64,000 nt of DNA from Oenanthe sinensis (GCA_028671895.1 CM053813.1:42193501-42257500); one strand, 5' to 3'; shown: positions 48,741 through 62,300, counted from the first letter of the stretch. Translations and numbers: made by a program. Notes: generated from the sequence alone by a model not told the origin.

Positions 48741-48801
48741 TTGTCTATGTTTGAATAGCAAGGGAGGACAAATTTATGGATACAACTCCATAGGTCACCC
48801 A

Positions 48802-49100
48802 TCATGCCTTGAGAGAACTTCTAAGTCCCGAAGGCATCATCACCAAACCCCGTGGGCGGTACTAAGTCTCGAGAGCATCATTGACAATCCTCGAGGGCAT
48901 CATCACCAAGCATCGTGGGCACTACTAAGCCCGGAGGGCATCGTCACCAAGTCCCGAGGGTATCATCACCGAGTATCGTGGGTTTTACAAAGCCCAGAAG
49001 GCATCATCACCAAGCCCCGGGGCCATCATCACTAAGCTCCAAGCGCTCCACTAAATCCCAAGGGTATCATTGTCAAGTTCTGAGGACATCACCCATCAAC
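48802..49100 (+). repeat. 63-bp tandem repeat array, 4-5 copies, open in one frame
   Basis: Units begin at exactly 48865, 48928, 48991 and 49054, with a related unit before 48865 and a partial one after 49054. Each 63-bp unit is itself built of about 22+22+19 bp sub-units of the type GCCCGAGGGCATCATCACCA. It is much more GC-rich than its surroundings. Because 63 is a multiple of three, a 94-codon frame (48751-49035) stays open and reads a repeated SPEGIITKPRGHHH-like peptide. Probably a solo LTR or other repeat transcript leader; no known protein. Confidence 0.8.
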
Positions 49101-49978
49101 CAATAATTTAAGATCAACAGTTAAAATTCGATAAGTTCTGAAATCCTAAATAATTAGTACACCCTAATTTTTATTACATAAAAGTTACATTATTATTTGG
49201 TTATAAACAACTATGAATTATGGGATTATTATTTGAATTAGAAAAATGTTGTCAACAAACTCGAGCTCTTTTCTAAAAAATGTACATATAAATTATTTAT
49301 GTTTTTGTAAAATATCAAAACAAGTAGAACTACAGTTGAATCTCGATTAAGTATTAATCAATAAAATAATTTCTTTTCGGTTACAACATAATAGAGATGA
49401 TATATTTTTACTCGTAATAAATTCGATAAAATATTTTTTTCCCTTAATCCCAAAACTATTATTTTAAAAGAGGTTTAACTTGAATTAGACTTTTCATTAA
49501 CATAGTAGATGTAAATATAATTAACTTATTTAATATTTAACATCGGCCAACAATATAAGAATGTCCAAAATTTAAGAGTTATAAATTTTAGAATCCATCG
49601 GCAGGGGTCTTATAGTGATATGCAGCTGAGAGAACAGAGACATGCTGCATCAAGGAAAAACACACACAAGCAGACATACTAACGAGACATTGAGCGATCA
49701 TTAGCTACCATGCACCAATGATATTAAATAGAAATAATACATGAACCCATTAAGGTTTATAAGTATATATGTTTGGTCGGTGGGGACCACACAGTAACAG
49801 TGTTCGGGGTGCAACATTTGTCGTTATTCCATTGACAAGCATATTAATTACTATAACATACCCATGTCTAAAGGAACCAACTTAAAATATATGCAAATAG
49901 ATAGATACGCCATTTAATTTAACTAATAGTGGCTTGACATTCATTATTATTATGTAAAAGTTGATGAAATGTTTGATG

Positions 49979-50301
49979 TCAACGCCTTCTTGGAGCAGTT
50001 TCCCTCTGGCAATTGAAGAAGACAGCAGCAACAGGGGAGCCAAGGTCATACTCTTGTGCAAACTTTCGACTGCTAAATCGATCCCTTGTCGGAGGTGCAT
50101 TCATCATCTGCCTCCTTTTCTGCTTGTAAAGAAGAAATACAAACCTGTGGATTCCAATATTTGGCTTTGGTGTTTCATAGCTTACTACTTCTCTTCCTGC
50201 ACTTGTACGTACGTATAACATCATATTAATTACTTGATTATTAAATTAAGACGAAATTTTAAGAGGACCCTACCCATATACTCTCGAATAACTAAAATTT
50301 T

Positions 50302-50340
<39 letters not shown>

Positions 50341-51033
50341 TAGCTACAGGGATGAAGGTGTACCAAAGGAAGCATCAGTTGTCCCTGGAATGTCAGTCAG
50401 TATCCTGCGATAAAAGCCGTACAGTTGGGTTATATACATTTTTAGTGATGTAGCTTCCTAAATATGTGTACATATATAGCAATTCTAATTATGTAGTGCA
50501 TGTGAGCACAATATATTCACACGTTTCATGTGCAAATTAAATTCCAAAAAAAATTATGTATGAACACAATTAATTTCGTAAACCCTAATTAATTAGGGCA
50601 TAGTAATTAAGTAATTTTGTGACTCCCAGGTTGTTATACCAGTGTAAGTGCTCTTTAAGGTATGGATCACTTGGACCAGGAACATCAGGATCAGTCATGA
50701 TCTGCACAACCACAGTACACATCAACAGATTGGAGAAAGTTAAATCCTTTTTTTTTAACTGATAAAGTTCTGCGAAGATACATATATATCTATAATCATA
50801 CAAGTATAAGTACTATAGTTCGTTTACCGTACCAGTGTAAAGAAGGACCTCATGTCATCACCAGGAACTTCGACTTTCGGTTTAAAGGTGACTTGGGAAG
50901 GCAACAGCTCATGGCCATTGTAGACCTGCTTGTTGGGATTGTAAGTTACAACCATTTTTACACTAGAACTAATATAATCAACAACATCTCCCACTACTCT
51001 CCCAACTACAAGAGGATCGGGAATGGTTGCCAT
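49979..51033 (-). CDS. CEN: CEN/TFL1-type PEBP floral repressor, four exons
   Basis: Minus-strand exons 51033..50833, 50701..50640, 50404..50364 and 50196..49979 join in phase into 173 residues, the usual PEBP length with the family's four-exon layout. MATIPDPLVVGRVVGDVVD starts the protein; an ATG 30 bases upstream in the same frame is extra. Ligand-pocket motifs DPDVPGPSDP and GIHRFVF are intact. The residue that separates activators from repressors is His in LKEHLHW (Tyr in FT), and TRDRFSSRKF carries the TFL1-type Asp in the external loop. Both mark the CEN/TFL1 clade. The C-terminus VAAVFFNCQRETAPRRR also fits. Such proteins bind FD/14-3-3 and delay flowering or keep inflorescences indeterminate (family knowledge). 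CEN rather than TFL1 is a guess from overall similarity. All catalytically irrelevant but structural residues seem present. Confidence 0.95.
50304..50334. repeat. (AT)n microsatellite in the CEN intron 3
   Basis: About 15 AT repeats between exons 3 and 4 of the CEN/TFL1 gene, about 30 bases from the splice donor side of exon 3. Confidence 0.9.
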
Positions 51034-54000
51034 ATATGTGTTTATATTTTTCGAATAAAACACTAAGTGTATAGAGAAAGCTCTGATAATTAAGCTGGTT
51101 TGTTGAAATAAGTACAGTTAACAGCATATTTATAGTGTTAAGATCGAAGAGTTAGCTAGCACCCCATCATCAAACAACTTTACAACTTTAAAGGGGATAT
51201 ATAGATGTTTAATAAAGTTAAGGTACGTACGTATGTATATATGTAGCACATTACATGCATGGGGCTCTCATGGTCGTTCTTTATAACATATGGATAGTTT
51301 TAGAATAAACTCCTAGTTAAAAAGATATATATACATGTCCGGATGGTATTAACAAGACACAGAGGTGCATGTAGTGGTGATTTTGGCGGTCAGTTATGAG
51401 CCATATCCTTGTAGTGATAAATCATCTGATAGAAGATTGATTCTAATCTGCAATTTTAAAAAATAAATACTAACTATTAGTATTATAAAAATATATACAA
51501 AAAAACATTTACTCTCCATAGAAACAAATTATGTCGCAGGGTAAGTTTAAAACTAACAACTTTTAGAAAATAATTAATTAATTTTGCAGAAAATTTTAAC
51601 ATTTTGCAGAAAATTTTAACATTTTTATAATCTTACAAGTCACCTGGAAATAAATATTAAATTTACTACAATTATCCAGAGTAGATTTCAATAAAAGTTT
51701 CACTAGAAGAAAATATATCTATTTTTTACCGGCCATTACCTAATTAATTCAACTGAAATTTTATTCTATGACCTATTTGGGAACATGAATTTCATTTAAA
51801 ATTTTGAATTTGATGGTTTGAGTAATCCTAAGAATTTGAATTTGCATTTTTTTTTGAATTAGAAGTTATTCAAATATTTGTATAAATATCAAAATTTAAA
51901 ATCAAATCCTATTATTTGAAATGAAATCAAAAGTCTCAAATACAATACTCTTACATCAATCTCAATTAAATTGTCACCACGGCTCATATATAATGCTGTG
52001 TACTTGTGTTTAGTTGGTTAGATTGAAATGAAATGAACTTTGAATAAAATTATAATATATATTTAGAATTTTCATTCATCCATCCATTGATTTCATTGTT
52101 AACCACTTAAGTTAATATTCAAATTCATGAATTTAAAAAAAGAATGTTTCATTCTCAAATATACTCATATTTAACGCAATTTCTTTTATAAAATATTTGC
52201 ACCAACTAATTTTTTGTTTGTCTTCTCTCTATAATCTTCATTATTTTCTTTCTATTTTACTTATTTCATTTTTCTCAACCAAACATAATATATTTTAATC
52301 TCAAATAGTATCTCTCCTATAGCCTCGCTACTAATTACTACCGCTAATAAAAATATGTCCGTCAGATTCTAAACCAAATTATACTTTGTGCCTACATAAC
52401 ATGTAGATTAAACATGAACACAAATTTACCTCTACGTGCATGCTGAGTAGTTATAATGAAGAGAAAACGTGATCGACAGTAATGTTGGAATAACGGAAAG
52501 CAAAGCAAGGGCACCTCTGAACTTTTTCTAATTAAGGTAAAAAAGGGAGAGAATTCTCCACAAAATGACCACAGAGGATACTTTATACACCAAATTTATT
52601 TAATGTATCCATACATACATTGTCAATAACGCACAAAGTGGGTTTCGACTTTCGGGTATATGAAAAAGAAGCTCCACTCGAAATTTTAGTGTATGCTTTG
52701 TGGTTGAGGTGTCTTGTCATATAAAGATGATACTAAATTGCCTCTCAATTTTCCCTAATTGTGGTAACCAGAGAATATGGCTTGCTATACATGCATCATA
52801 AAATTCTCATTTCTCAATATTTTATTATATAAATTCCGTGCTTTTTTAATATTTAAAATATATTTTATTTTATATATTAGAATTCTTTTAATATATTTAC
52901 ATTTTATAACATTAAGTATAAAAATATTATTTTATTCTTAACTACATTTATTAATTACTTGTATGGTTGTTCTTATATATATTGCATATCTATAAAAATA
53001 TTAAAATATTAATATAATAAAATATTTTTAGTTATATATATATTTTTTTATATTATATAAAAATAATATTTATATAATAATTATTTGCTTATAATTTACT
53101 TTAGAATATGTACATGTTTATAAAAAATATTATAATATTATAATATTTTTATTATTTTTATTTGTATAAAATATATGAAATTAAATGAATTATAATCTAA
53201 ATTATAAAATTTATAATAATTTTACAGCTATAATATAGGATTTTAATTTGATATATTTTAATTTCGTACACCGACGATCACCACCACATTAACCATTTTA
53301 CTTCAATTATATATAGGTATATAATATGTTTTTGTTTTTGTTTTTATTTATTTCATAAAGCACTACTCTCGTCTTTATTAATTCAACGAAATACCACTAC
53401 GAATCAACAATTAGGTTGTAAAATATTATAGGAACGTAGATACTAGGGTATTTAAAATTTTCTATTTAATCACCCAAATTCGAAAAGAGAATATTTTAAT
53501 TTTACTAATTACTATTCTTTTTTGAAGGAATTAGTGACGATCTAATTGTAACCAACTTTGTAATATAACTAGAGTTCTAGCGTACCGACATTGTTTCACT
53601 TTATTGTTAATCATCCACTGTGAGCTTTTTAAGAAGGTTCTTCGATGGAGTAGTGAAGAGGAAGATAAAGCCGCCATTTCTTTACATGAAATAATTGATT
53701 GATTGTCCCGCACCGGTGTCTCTGTTAGTTGAGACCGGAACCTTTGAGACTGGTAAGTCTTAATAAATTAAATGGTTAACACTTATTATTTTGGAATGTC
53801 TTAATAAACTGTTGCAGCAACATTTTTCAAAATAGCTTTTCTTCCCCATTAATTTTAGCAATTCCCATCAACTTACCCATCTTTTCTTTTCCTTTTTAAT
53901 TTTTCGTAATCTACGTGTACAACTCAAATGTTAACAATTTATTGAGACGGATGAAATATATATTAACATTTTTCTCACATGTTCTTAGGAGGGCGAGAAA

Positions 54001-55810
54001 ACTGAAATTAAATTAAAATTGGTAAAAATTGTATTATTTAAAATTGAACTGAAATAAAATTGAAAAAGCAAAAAATTGAATTTTTTTGAATTGTTGGGTA
54101 CCGGTTATACATTCAAAGCGGACTAAACTAATTGATTATTATTATGTAGAGGAGTGAGGACTACTTAAATGGAAAAAACAGTCTAATTATAGAGAAATGA
54201 TTTACTAGTAGATTGAAGAAGTCATTTGACTAAAAAATGTGAAAAATGAGAGTCATTGAAACTAACATATTACAAGGTCAATCGATCAAAATAATCATGA
54301 GCGATTACAATACAATATTATAAGTTCCAAATGAAATTTAATGAAATTTAAAGATCTTATACCAAATTATTATATATATATATACATACATAAACATTAT
54401 ATAATTATATACTGTATATTATTTTAGTGGTTGTTACCGTTACAACCGCCACCAGCTAACACCACGTACTACTTCAACGTGACCATTACTATCATTAATT
54501 TAGATTGGGTTATTCGGATAAATTATTCGATTTTGGATCATATCAATTTTCATTTATGATATTTTTATATACGATTAGGATCAAATCTGATTCGGTTTGA
54601 TCTAATTTTCATTTTACATAATTTTAATCGGTTTTAGATTGAGAAGATTTCGATTTAGTTCGAATTAGGATTAAAGTAAGAAAAATTTTGAATAAAAATT
54701 TCATTCAATGACAAGAATCATCAATGCTTAAGTCTAACAATACCTAAGCATTACTCACTCACGCTTTACGGTGTTTCCAAACCTATGTACGTGGAACAAC
54801 CACGTACCAAATGATACATAAACCTCCATGTTTAAGTATACCCATCAAACATAATATGACTATGTATATATAGTCATCACAAACTTAGCCACCAAGACTT
54901 GCCATACTTGTTACACAAGTCTAATCATACTTGGTATCTTATTATCTACCCAAGTCTAATAATACATGGTATCTAATTAGTTACATTTGTGACCAAGACA
55001 AACCATCCATAATAATTGCTCAATTATAATTATTATCATCCATAATAATTATCCAAATATAATTATTATACTACTCATATTTATTTTCGATCACCAAATC
55101 TCATACTACCATGTTAGGTTTAACCCACCACCATCATGCCTTACATCTTCGATGTATGTCCGAAGCACCCATTCAAGTTTTATTATTTGAGTTAAAGAAA
55201 ATTGGGAAGGATAAAAGTTTGCAAAATTATTAACTTTTCTTTATCAATTGCATGAAAAAAAAATTAATGGCCAAGGCATCACATGTCATAGAACAGTTGG
55301 GTGCCAATTTGCCCAAACCTGTATTTAATTCTTCACCATGTTTTTTTAAGATATCTAAGAACTTGTCATTGTGATATTATAATAAATATGATAGTTCGCC
55401 AACACCACAAACCTACGTAAAATTCTCCTTAGAATTAAAAAAAACTTGCATTCATGTCAACAGTAACAATTTACGGGATGCTCTTTGAACCGACTAACAA
55501 CAAACCTATGTTTTATATTCCCAAATTGCTTCCATGAAAAATTTATTACTCCGACAAAAAGTGCGAATAACAGAAAATTACATCAATCAAGCATTTCATT
55601 TGTCAACTGAAAACTTTGAAGATGAACCATCTCAAACAGATTTAAATTACTTCTTCATGTGACTACACTGCGCAAGGAAAAACAATAATCTCCCTAAGAA
55701 GATCTACAAGCATCATCTGCCCTTATCTCATGGTTTTGCACCAAAGATAGGAGGTTGTCACGGGATTACACAGTTTAACAAGGTGATAGCGTATGCAGTG
55801 GTTTCGGATG
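51034..55810. other. Intergenic region upstream of the CEN/TFL1 gene
   Basis: The CEN promoter should occupy the first kilobase or so. The rest is AT-rich, with one MITE copy (51770-51942). At 54460-54660 is a degenerate repeat of GATTCGGTTTGAT-like words. A less AT-rich block at about 54715-55330 contains repeated CCAAGTCTAATMATACWTGG motifs; its nature is unknown. No coding gene is supported. Confidence 0.5.
51770..51942. mobile_element. Short MITE (copy 2, inverted relative to 23182)
   Basis: The left end ACCTATTTGGGAACATGAAT matches the reverse complement of the right end of the HDA9-intron copy, and the right end AAATGAAATCAAAAGTCTCA matches its left end. The central words AATCCTAAGAATTTGAATTT also agree. 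Confidence 0.6.
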
Positions 55811-55814
55811 TCAG

Positions 55815-56043
55815 ACTCAACGGTTTTATTTGACGTTTGATTTTTTGACACATATTTTTAAGAGATTTGACTACATAATTAAATTTATTATTTTTTAAAA
55901 TTATTTTTTTGAATAAAAATATTAAACTAAAACTTATATTCACAATTTTTTTTAAAATAATAATAATTCTAACTATGTAGTCAAAACTCTTTAAAAAATG
56001 TGCCAAAAAATAAAACGTCAAATATTACCGAACAGATGGAGTA
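55815..56043. mobile_element. Stowaway-like MITE, left end eroded
   Basis: The right end (reverse complement TACTCCATCTGTTCGGTAAT) is Stowaway-like. Long inverted repeats cover TTTGACGTTT.ATTTTTTG, then CACAT.TTTTAARGAG, then TTTGACTACATA on both sides. The outermost left bases no longer match. The long minus-strand open frame here is produced by this element. Confidence 0.7.
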
Positions 56044-56199
56044 TTAATTTACACTTAATTGTAATATGTGTTAATTATTTACGCAAAATTATAATACATA
56101 TATGTATAACTTGACTTTGTATTAAACTAGACCACGTTATTGCACACGCTGGTATTGTCTATATCTCATAATACTAATACTGTGAAAAGATTGAATTAC

Positions 56200-59017
56200 A
56201 TTAATAAAATGGAATTAAGTGGAGTCGACGGATGAAAAAGAATATCCATCCCCTGTACCCTATTTCTCTATGGAGCCGTCTCCCTTTCTTCTATATCAAA
56301 TATAGTTGCAGGGGTTTTCACCGATTTTCTCCGATGGAAAGCCTCATTTTCTTAATTTTCTTTCATCATTCAATAAAATTTCTTAGATAAAAAACCATCG
56401 GAACATTTGGATTTTCTGTCTTCTCCAATCAAACGGGTGATTTTTCGATTTCGAGGGGTCCAGTTTCTCTTGTTTTTGTGATTTTATTTTTTGGATCTAA
56501 AACTTACTTTTTATTTTGTAATTTTAGTTTTAATTTGAAATTTCAATTTGATTGTAGTCTATCTTTGGTGAGAGTTTTGGTTTTTCTCTCCTTTGTTTGT
56601 GAGAGTATGAGTTTTGATTTATTGATAAAAGTTTTTAAGGTTTTGCAAATATGGTCGATATCTCAAACTGAACTGGATTAGCTCTCCCACTGGATATGGT
56701 AAAGCGGGTACGTGTAAATATATCATTTTCAACAAATGACGTGATTGTATCTCTAAAAAAAATGTATTAATCAGCCATTGTTTCCAATTTATATTTGTTC
56801 GACGCGACTATTTTTATAAATGCGTATGACTTTTTATTATTGAATTAATAATTACTTAAAAAAAAGTGGAATTGACGGATATACACAACTTATAAAAAAA
56901 ATAAAATATTAATATCCTAAATGGTTAGGTAAGTACACAAAATACACTTTCCTCCCAAAAGCAATCAAAATTTTGTCAAAAAAAAAAAATTGCCATCAAA
57001 ATTTAATCATAATCCATGCACGAAATAAGCCACTATAGTCCTCGATGTATCGGGTTATTTGTATAGTTGTATGGGCAGGTACATAAGAGAAACACATATA
57101 TACATACAAATTATATGTATGTCTGCATCATGTGTACCATAACATGAATGGAGTTTAGGGTTTTACAATTCGAGTCTCAACACAACTATTTCCATGTTAG
57201 TCAGTGCCCTAATCCACTACATACATCTATCATACGCCCGCGAACATGGACTTCGCACATTGTGATGAGCAAATTTACTCCAGGTAAAATGACTGTTCTA
57301 CCCCTACAATCATCACATACAATACATGTTTGTTATTCACCTTAATTTGGTTGATAGTACAAAGACAGTTACAAATGTTTTACTATGTTTGTTACAACCT
57401 CTGCCTCTTGTTTTACTATGTTTCTGTATCCCCTGTTTCAAACTTGAGATGTTATCCACTACCAGTATTATCATTATTCTCACAGGACATGACAATACAG
57501 TTTTATGTGATTTCGAGGTACTTTAGCTCCCATTTACTTTTGCGATAATTATGCTTATAGTTTTAGTAATCTTTTACATGTGTATCTTCTACATATAGAC
57601 ATATATTGTTGAAATTTTAGCTATTTGATACTTATACGGCGTCACTGATATTGGATAAATGTAGCTATACTTGTTCGGTCCTCAATGTTCAATTTATGAA
57701 TATATTTTTCGAGCTAGTAGATTTTATGATTATATAGACCTCATGTCATAGAATTTAGGTTTCAACCCACCTCATTTTATCTGCCTCCCAATACTTAATT
57801 TTAACTACATCATTCTTATAAAAAATGGCCTTCTCAAGTTGTGTTCCACGGCCTCATCCTAAAACTAGAGTTACATTATTGTATTTAATGTGTACTAAAT
57901 ATATGAGTTACATCTTATAAGTGTGTCTATGGCGGTGTCTTATACTTTTTTCGATTTTTGATAAGCTAATTGACAGCTAACCATATTTTAGATGTTTATA
58001 TCAATTTGGTGAATTGAGTTATGGTTTTATTGTTATTTGTTAAAATTTGTGCATATTTGCCACTATAGCTGTGACTTTTATATGCCCTTGGTTTTCCTTG
58101 GCTATTTTAATTTGTTACATTTAAATGGATTAGTTGGTGTTTTTATGTTGTTTTCAAGCTTGCAACATAGAAATTCTTTTTATTGTTTCTCGATTCTGGA
58201 ATTCGGCATCGATAAGAAGATCCTATTGACATTCCTCGGTTCTGGGAGTACTATTGATAGCTTCTATTCTTGGTGAAATAGAAGTCACAATCAATTGCTT
58301 CTTACATAATTTCAATATGCTACCTTACCTGGGCCATCATGAGATTTTGTGAATTCTGGCATGCATAAGGACGCAAAGATGCATGATATATATCTTGCAA
58401 TTTTTAAACTAATATATATCAGATGGGGCAATTTTGATATATGGTCAGTAAAGATTTAATATATGAATACATTTTCCATTCTTTAGGCAATCAGGTGGGA
58501 GTGGAAAAACATTTGTTGTTATGCTTATATATATTATGCTTACTTCATTCACTTTTGGCTTCACAAGTATTTTCATGGTGTTCTCTTGTGTATATGTAAA
58601 GGAAAACTTTAAGGAATTGGGCTAGAATTCTACAATCCTGCCAATTTTATTATTTATCACATAAATAAAGATCACAGGAGCTACGACCCGGGGAAATGAC
58701 CACTAAAGCTTTAACCAAGTTTGAATTTTTAGGGGTTAAATATCAAGTAGGTGACTAATTGCTTCTTGTGTAATTTCTATCATTCTATATGATAAGAGTC
58801 AAGTGTATCTGATGTATATGTTACTATCGTAGTAATTTTAGTAGAGAAAATAGTGATCATATCATAGCACTCATTTGTCTTCTGAAACGTTTTCTTATTA
58901 TTAAATGAAACATGCTCTTGGTGTTCACAAATTATTCATATAAAAAATGGTTTTTACTTGGTGGAAACTTGTAGCTTTCATGGCGTGACTGTCTTTTTAT
59001 ACAAGATCTATGATACC
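56200..59017 (+). other. Possible 5' part of the right-end gene; exons unresolved
   Basis: A less AT-rich pyrimidine-rich leader (about 56230-56690) is followed by ATGGTAAAGCGG|GTACGTG, which could be a tiny first exon. Candidate downstream exon pieces are CTCACAG|GACATGACAATACAG (57478) and TTTAG|GCAATCAGGTGGGAGTG (58488). They could join in phase and encode QSGGSGKTF, which resembles a nucleotide-binding loop, but this is too short to trust. I cannot build a supported model. Confidence 0.25.
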
Positions 59018-59375
59018 TTTTTTTTGACAGGAATAACCATCAGATTGATTCATTCAAAAGACAAGCTTTATCATTGTTTACAATGGTAATCAAACTCTCT
59101 GGAACTTCTGCAATCCACACCCTCATCTCTCCATAGTTTGAAATAAGTTTAGCTAGATTATCAGCTACCATATTTCCTTCCCTTTTGACATGAGATGAGA
59201 GAAAGAGTACGAATTAAAATTTGGAGCAAGTTTTAAGATGTCTGAAACAATGCATCCAAAATATGAGATCTCTTTCAAATTTTTTTTGAGATGGTTATGT
59301 AACTTTGCGTTGTCCGTTTCGAAGATGACATCTCGAAGTCCTGATCCAAGAGCAATATTTTGGAAAAGGGATAGA
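59018..59375 (-). mobile_element. 5'-truncated LINE fragment (RNase H end)
   Basis: On the minus strand the sequence ends in an A-run (59018-59025). Its translation gives LINE RNase H text: VIFETDNAKLHNHLKKNL, then after one frameshift VKREGNMVADNLAKLISNYG and EVPESLITIV before the stop. The order, truncation and poly(A) are typical of plant L1-type non-LTR elements. It lies immediately before the first supported exon of the right-end gene. Confidence 0.85.
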
Positions 59376-59393
59376 GCAATATTTTGGCAAAGG
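59349..59393. repeat. 24-bp tandem duplication
   Basis: AGAGCAATATTTTGG occurs at 59349 and again at 59373 (period 24). The duplication is at the junction between the LINE fragment and the following exon. Confidence 0.85.
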
Positions 59394-62300
59394 TCTATAT
59401 GTAAGCTGGATGGGTATGAGGAAGCTGCAAGATCAAGAAAGCGACAAAGAACTGGTCAGATGTCCAATGTTAGCCAAAGAAATATTATGAAGATGGCTGA
59501 TTTATATACTTGCAACCCTCATGGTAACGCCCCTCAAAAACTAGAGGATAAAATTGATACTAGTGGCCTTGAAATAAAGGATCATCTTTGCACGTCAATG
59601 CTGGATACTCAGGTTTGTGTTTAGCATTTGACATAAAGAAATTATGCTTGATTACAGCACCTTATAACATCCTTTGTTGAGGCAATTTTGACTTGTTTCT
59701 CATAAAAAGTAGAAGTGAGAAAGTCGTAACAGCTTTTATAGAACAACTTCTGGCTTAGAGCTCTTTTGGAGTTTTTGTTCTAGTCTAGTCACTAGTGCTT
59801 GTTTCATGTTCACAAATGATAAGCTCAGTACACTCCTTCACGCAACATGAAGCTAGGATTCCTACCTACTATTTTATACTCTTAAATCTTTTAGCAAAAT
59901 GACATATATTTAAGTATAATAAAGCAGAACATTTTTGTATTAGCAGCAATATAAATATATTGAAATTCCTTAACGATCTCATTCCTACTCAATCAAGACA
60001 TACAAGTGTGAAAACCAAATTATGTTATATGGCTGGAACAAACATATATATATATATATATATATATTTATTTATATCTGTATGAATAGACAACAAAATT
60101 GGACACTTAGCTCGGTAATCTACAATGACAATGGATCATCTGTCTTTGACCTGATGGATGTTTTCTTTTCTTTGTTTCCAGTTTTATTGAAGACTGATGA
60201 TCCAATTTAAATATTATTTTTGAGTCATCTAGTAATCTTTAATAAATAAAATTTTTGATGGTAATTATCCTTAGTTGACTGAATCAAAATTACAAAAATG
60301 GAATTCTTGGAAAAACCTTAGAATTTATTGCAACAAGTAATTTGTAGGTTATATAAGTTCATTATATCTATTTGTAGCTAATATATGTTTTTCAAACTTA
60401 TGCTGCAAGGGTCATTTGCACTTTAGAAAAGGTGAAAAGAATCAGATTCTAAAAAAGCTTGAAATTCTGTAGTTCTGATGAGCAGGGCCGTAAATGATAT
60501 ACTGTTCATAAAGTTTCTTATGCAATCATATATAGAACGTAAAATCTAATAAGTTTCTTTCGATTTTAAACATGATTTCTCTGCTCCATGACAGTCTATA
60601 TTTGAGGGAAACATGCATATGCTTGTGCTTCAAGGCTATTTGAAACTTGAAAGCTATATTATATTTGTAAATTTCAAAATTGAAAATGTTATATAATCAA
60701 GCAAGTGGAAGATTTAGGACTAGTTCCTTTTTCTTTTCTTTGTTTACAATTTATTTGTTTCAGTTAGATAACATTAAATCTTTTTTGTTTAAATAATGAT
60801 ACAGGTAGTCTTATCTATTCTATTCTTCACTAACTTTGCTCAAACCTTTAATGGTTCCATTAGATTTTGGACTGATATAGTTCGCTGATCTTTCCAGAGA
60901 AATAGTTGGTCAGCCCAGATCACTAGACAGCTAATTATTGCAGAAAAATATAGAGGCATGCTTAAGGGCGGGAATGATATTCATATTGAAGAAACATTTT
61001 CTAGATTAATTGCCTGCTGAAGGCGGTAGATGGGACAAAAAAAGGATGGAGAAATATGTCAAAGAGGCTGTTTGTGTGAAGCTGAGTGCTGTGGTTATGT
61101 CACAACCTCCCCAGGCTCAATGTTGCAGGTAAGTGAAAGAAATTGATTTAAATATATCAAAAGCAGATTATATAAGTATAATCTTTTATAATTATTCTTT
61201 TGGAATGGGTATTGATTGTCGATACAATTGTTTTTTTTTCTTTAGGCTAAATTTGTCAATACAATTGTTATTCCACGAGTATGTAGAATTTATAAAGCAC
61301 GTGGTACTATTATCAAGTGCTTATTTGGTAGGCCCCAGTTTGAATAAAAAAATATTAATTTTGGTTCCGTTTCTGATAATTAGTTGTTTCGCATTGCCGT
61401 CTCACATAAAAACCTGTTAGGGTTCATTATTTGGGAATATATTATAAAGGACTAGTTGTGGAAGAGGGAGGCCAAGGAGTGTGCATATAGGCATCTAGTG
61501 GGTAGATCTCGAGAACTACTACTTGCTTTCGATTGTATCTGCTATCTGGTATGTTGTCGATCCTCCTTACCATAATCTTGATATTAACACGCTTATTCGT
61601 TTCTGATCCCCACTCCTGACACAATTGAATCTGAATATAATGAATGTTGACATGTTGGTATATGAACAGATTATCGAAAATATTTTTGATGTCAATTTTT
61701 ATACCAGATTATTTGATTATAGTTTAGAAATACATGAATGGGGCCTCCATATCTGATAAACAACCTCTTATAGTCAGTTGTGACATTTTTGGTCTGGTGC
61801 AGGTTACCTCGTTAGATCTGTACTGCTTGATTAGAAGAATTTATAGTTTCTTGTATTCTGTTACATTCATGAACAGAATCACAATTATTAAGGAAACTAT
61901 AGACATTTATTACTTTCGTGACAAACAATGATATACTTCAGAGTTTCAGGAAATGTTTTGTAATTTTTGGTATGTTTTTTACTTATTTGAAAGAAAGCAC
62001 CCGTTATTTAACTTAAGTTACTTATTCCAGAATTCTGCTTGCTTCCTATCCATGCGTTTAAAATTTGAAGGTAGTTGACATATATCTAATGAACATTGGA
62101 TACATGCCTTTGTTTAGCTCTGGATTGGCTATCTATTTATGATCATAAAAGCTTAACAAGTATCCGGGAGTTTTGGCTATGGGAGTGTGGCATATATCCT
62201 TTTTTTTTGGTGTGTGTGTGTCTGTGTTAATGTTATGAAATCATTTAGGTGTGTGTGTTAAGAGGAAACAAGAGCGTAAACAACAACTATGTCTCCATTA

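Noticed and set aside
53531..53713. 60-codon minus-strand frame with a SLLHRRTFLKSSQ-like segment
   Set aside because: It looks faintly protein-like, but there is no recognisable family, partner exon or splice support.
55758..56021. 87-codon minus-strand frame
   Set aside because: Lies within the inverted repeats of the Stowaway-like MITE.
58488..58540. QSGGSGKTFVV as a P-loop ATPase exon
   Set aside because: Only ~11 residues match, there is no second ATPase motif, and the following frame is hydrophobic intron-like sequence; chance is likely.
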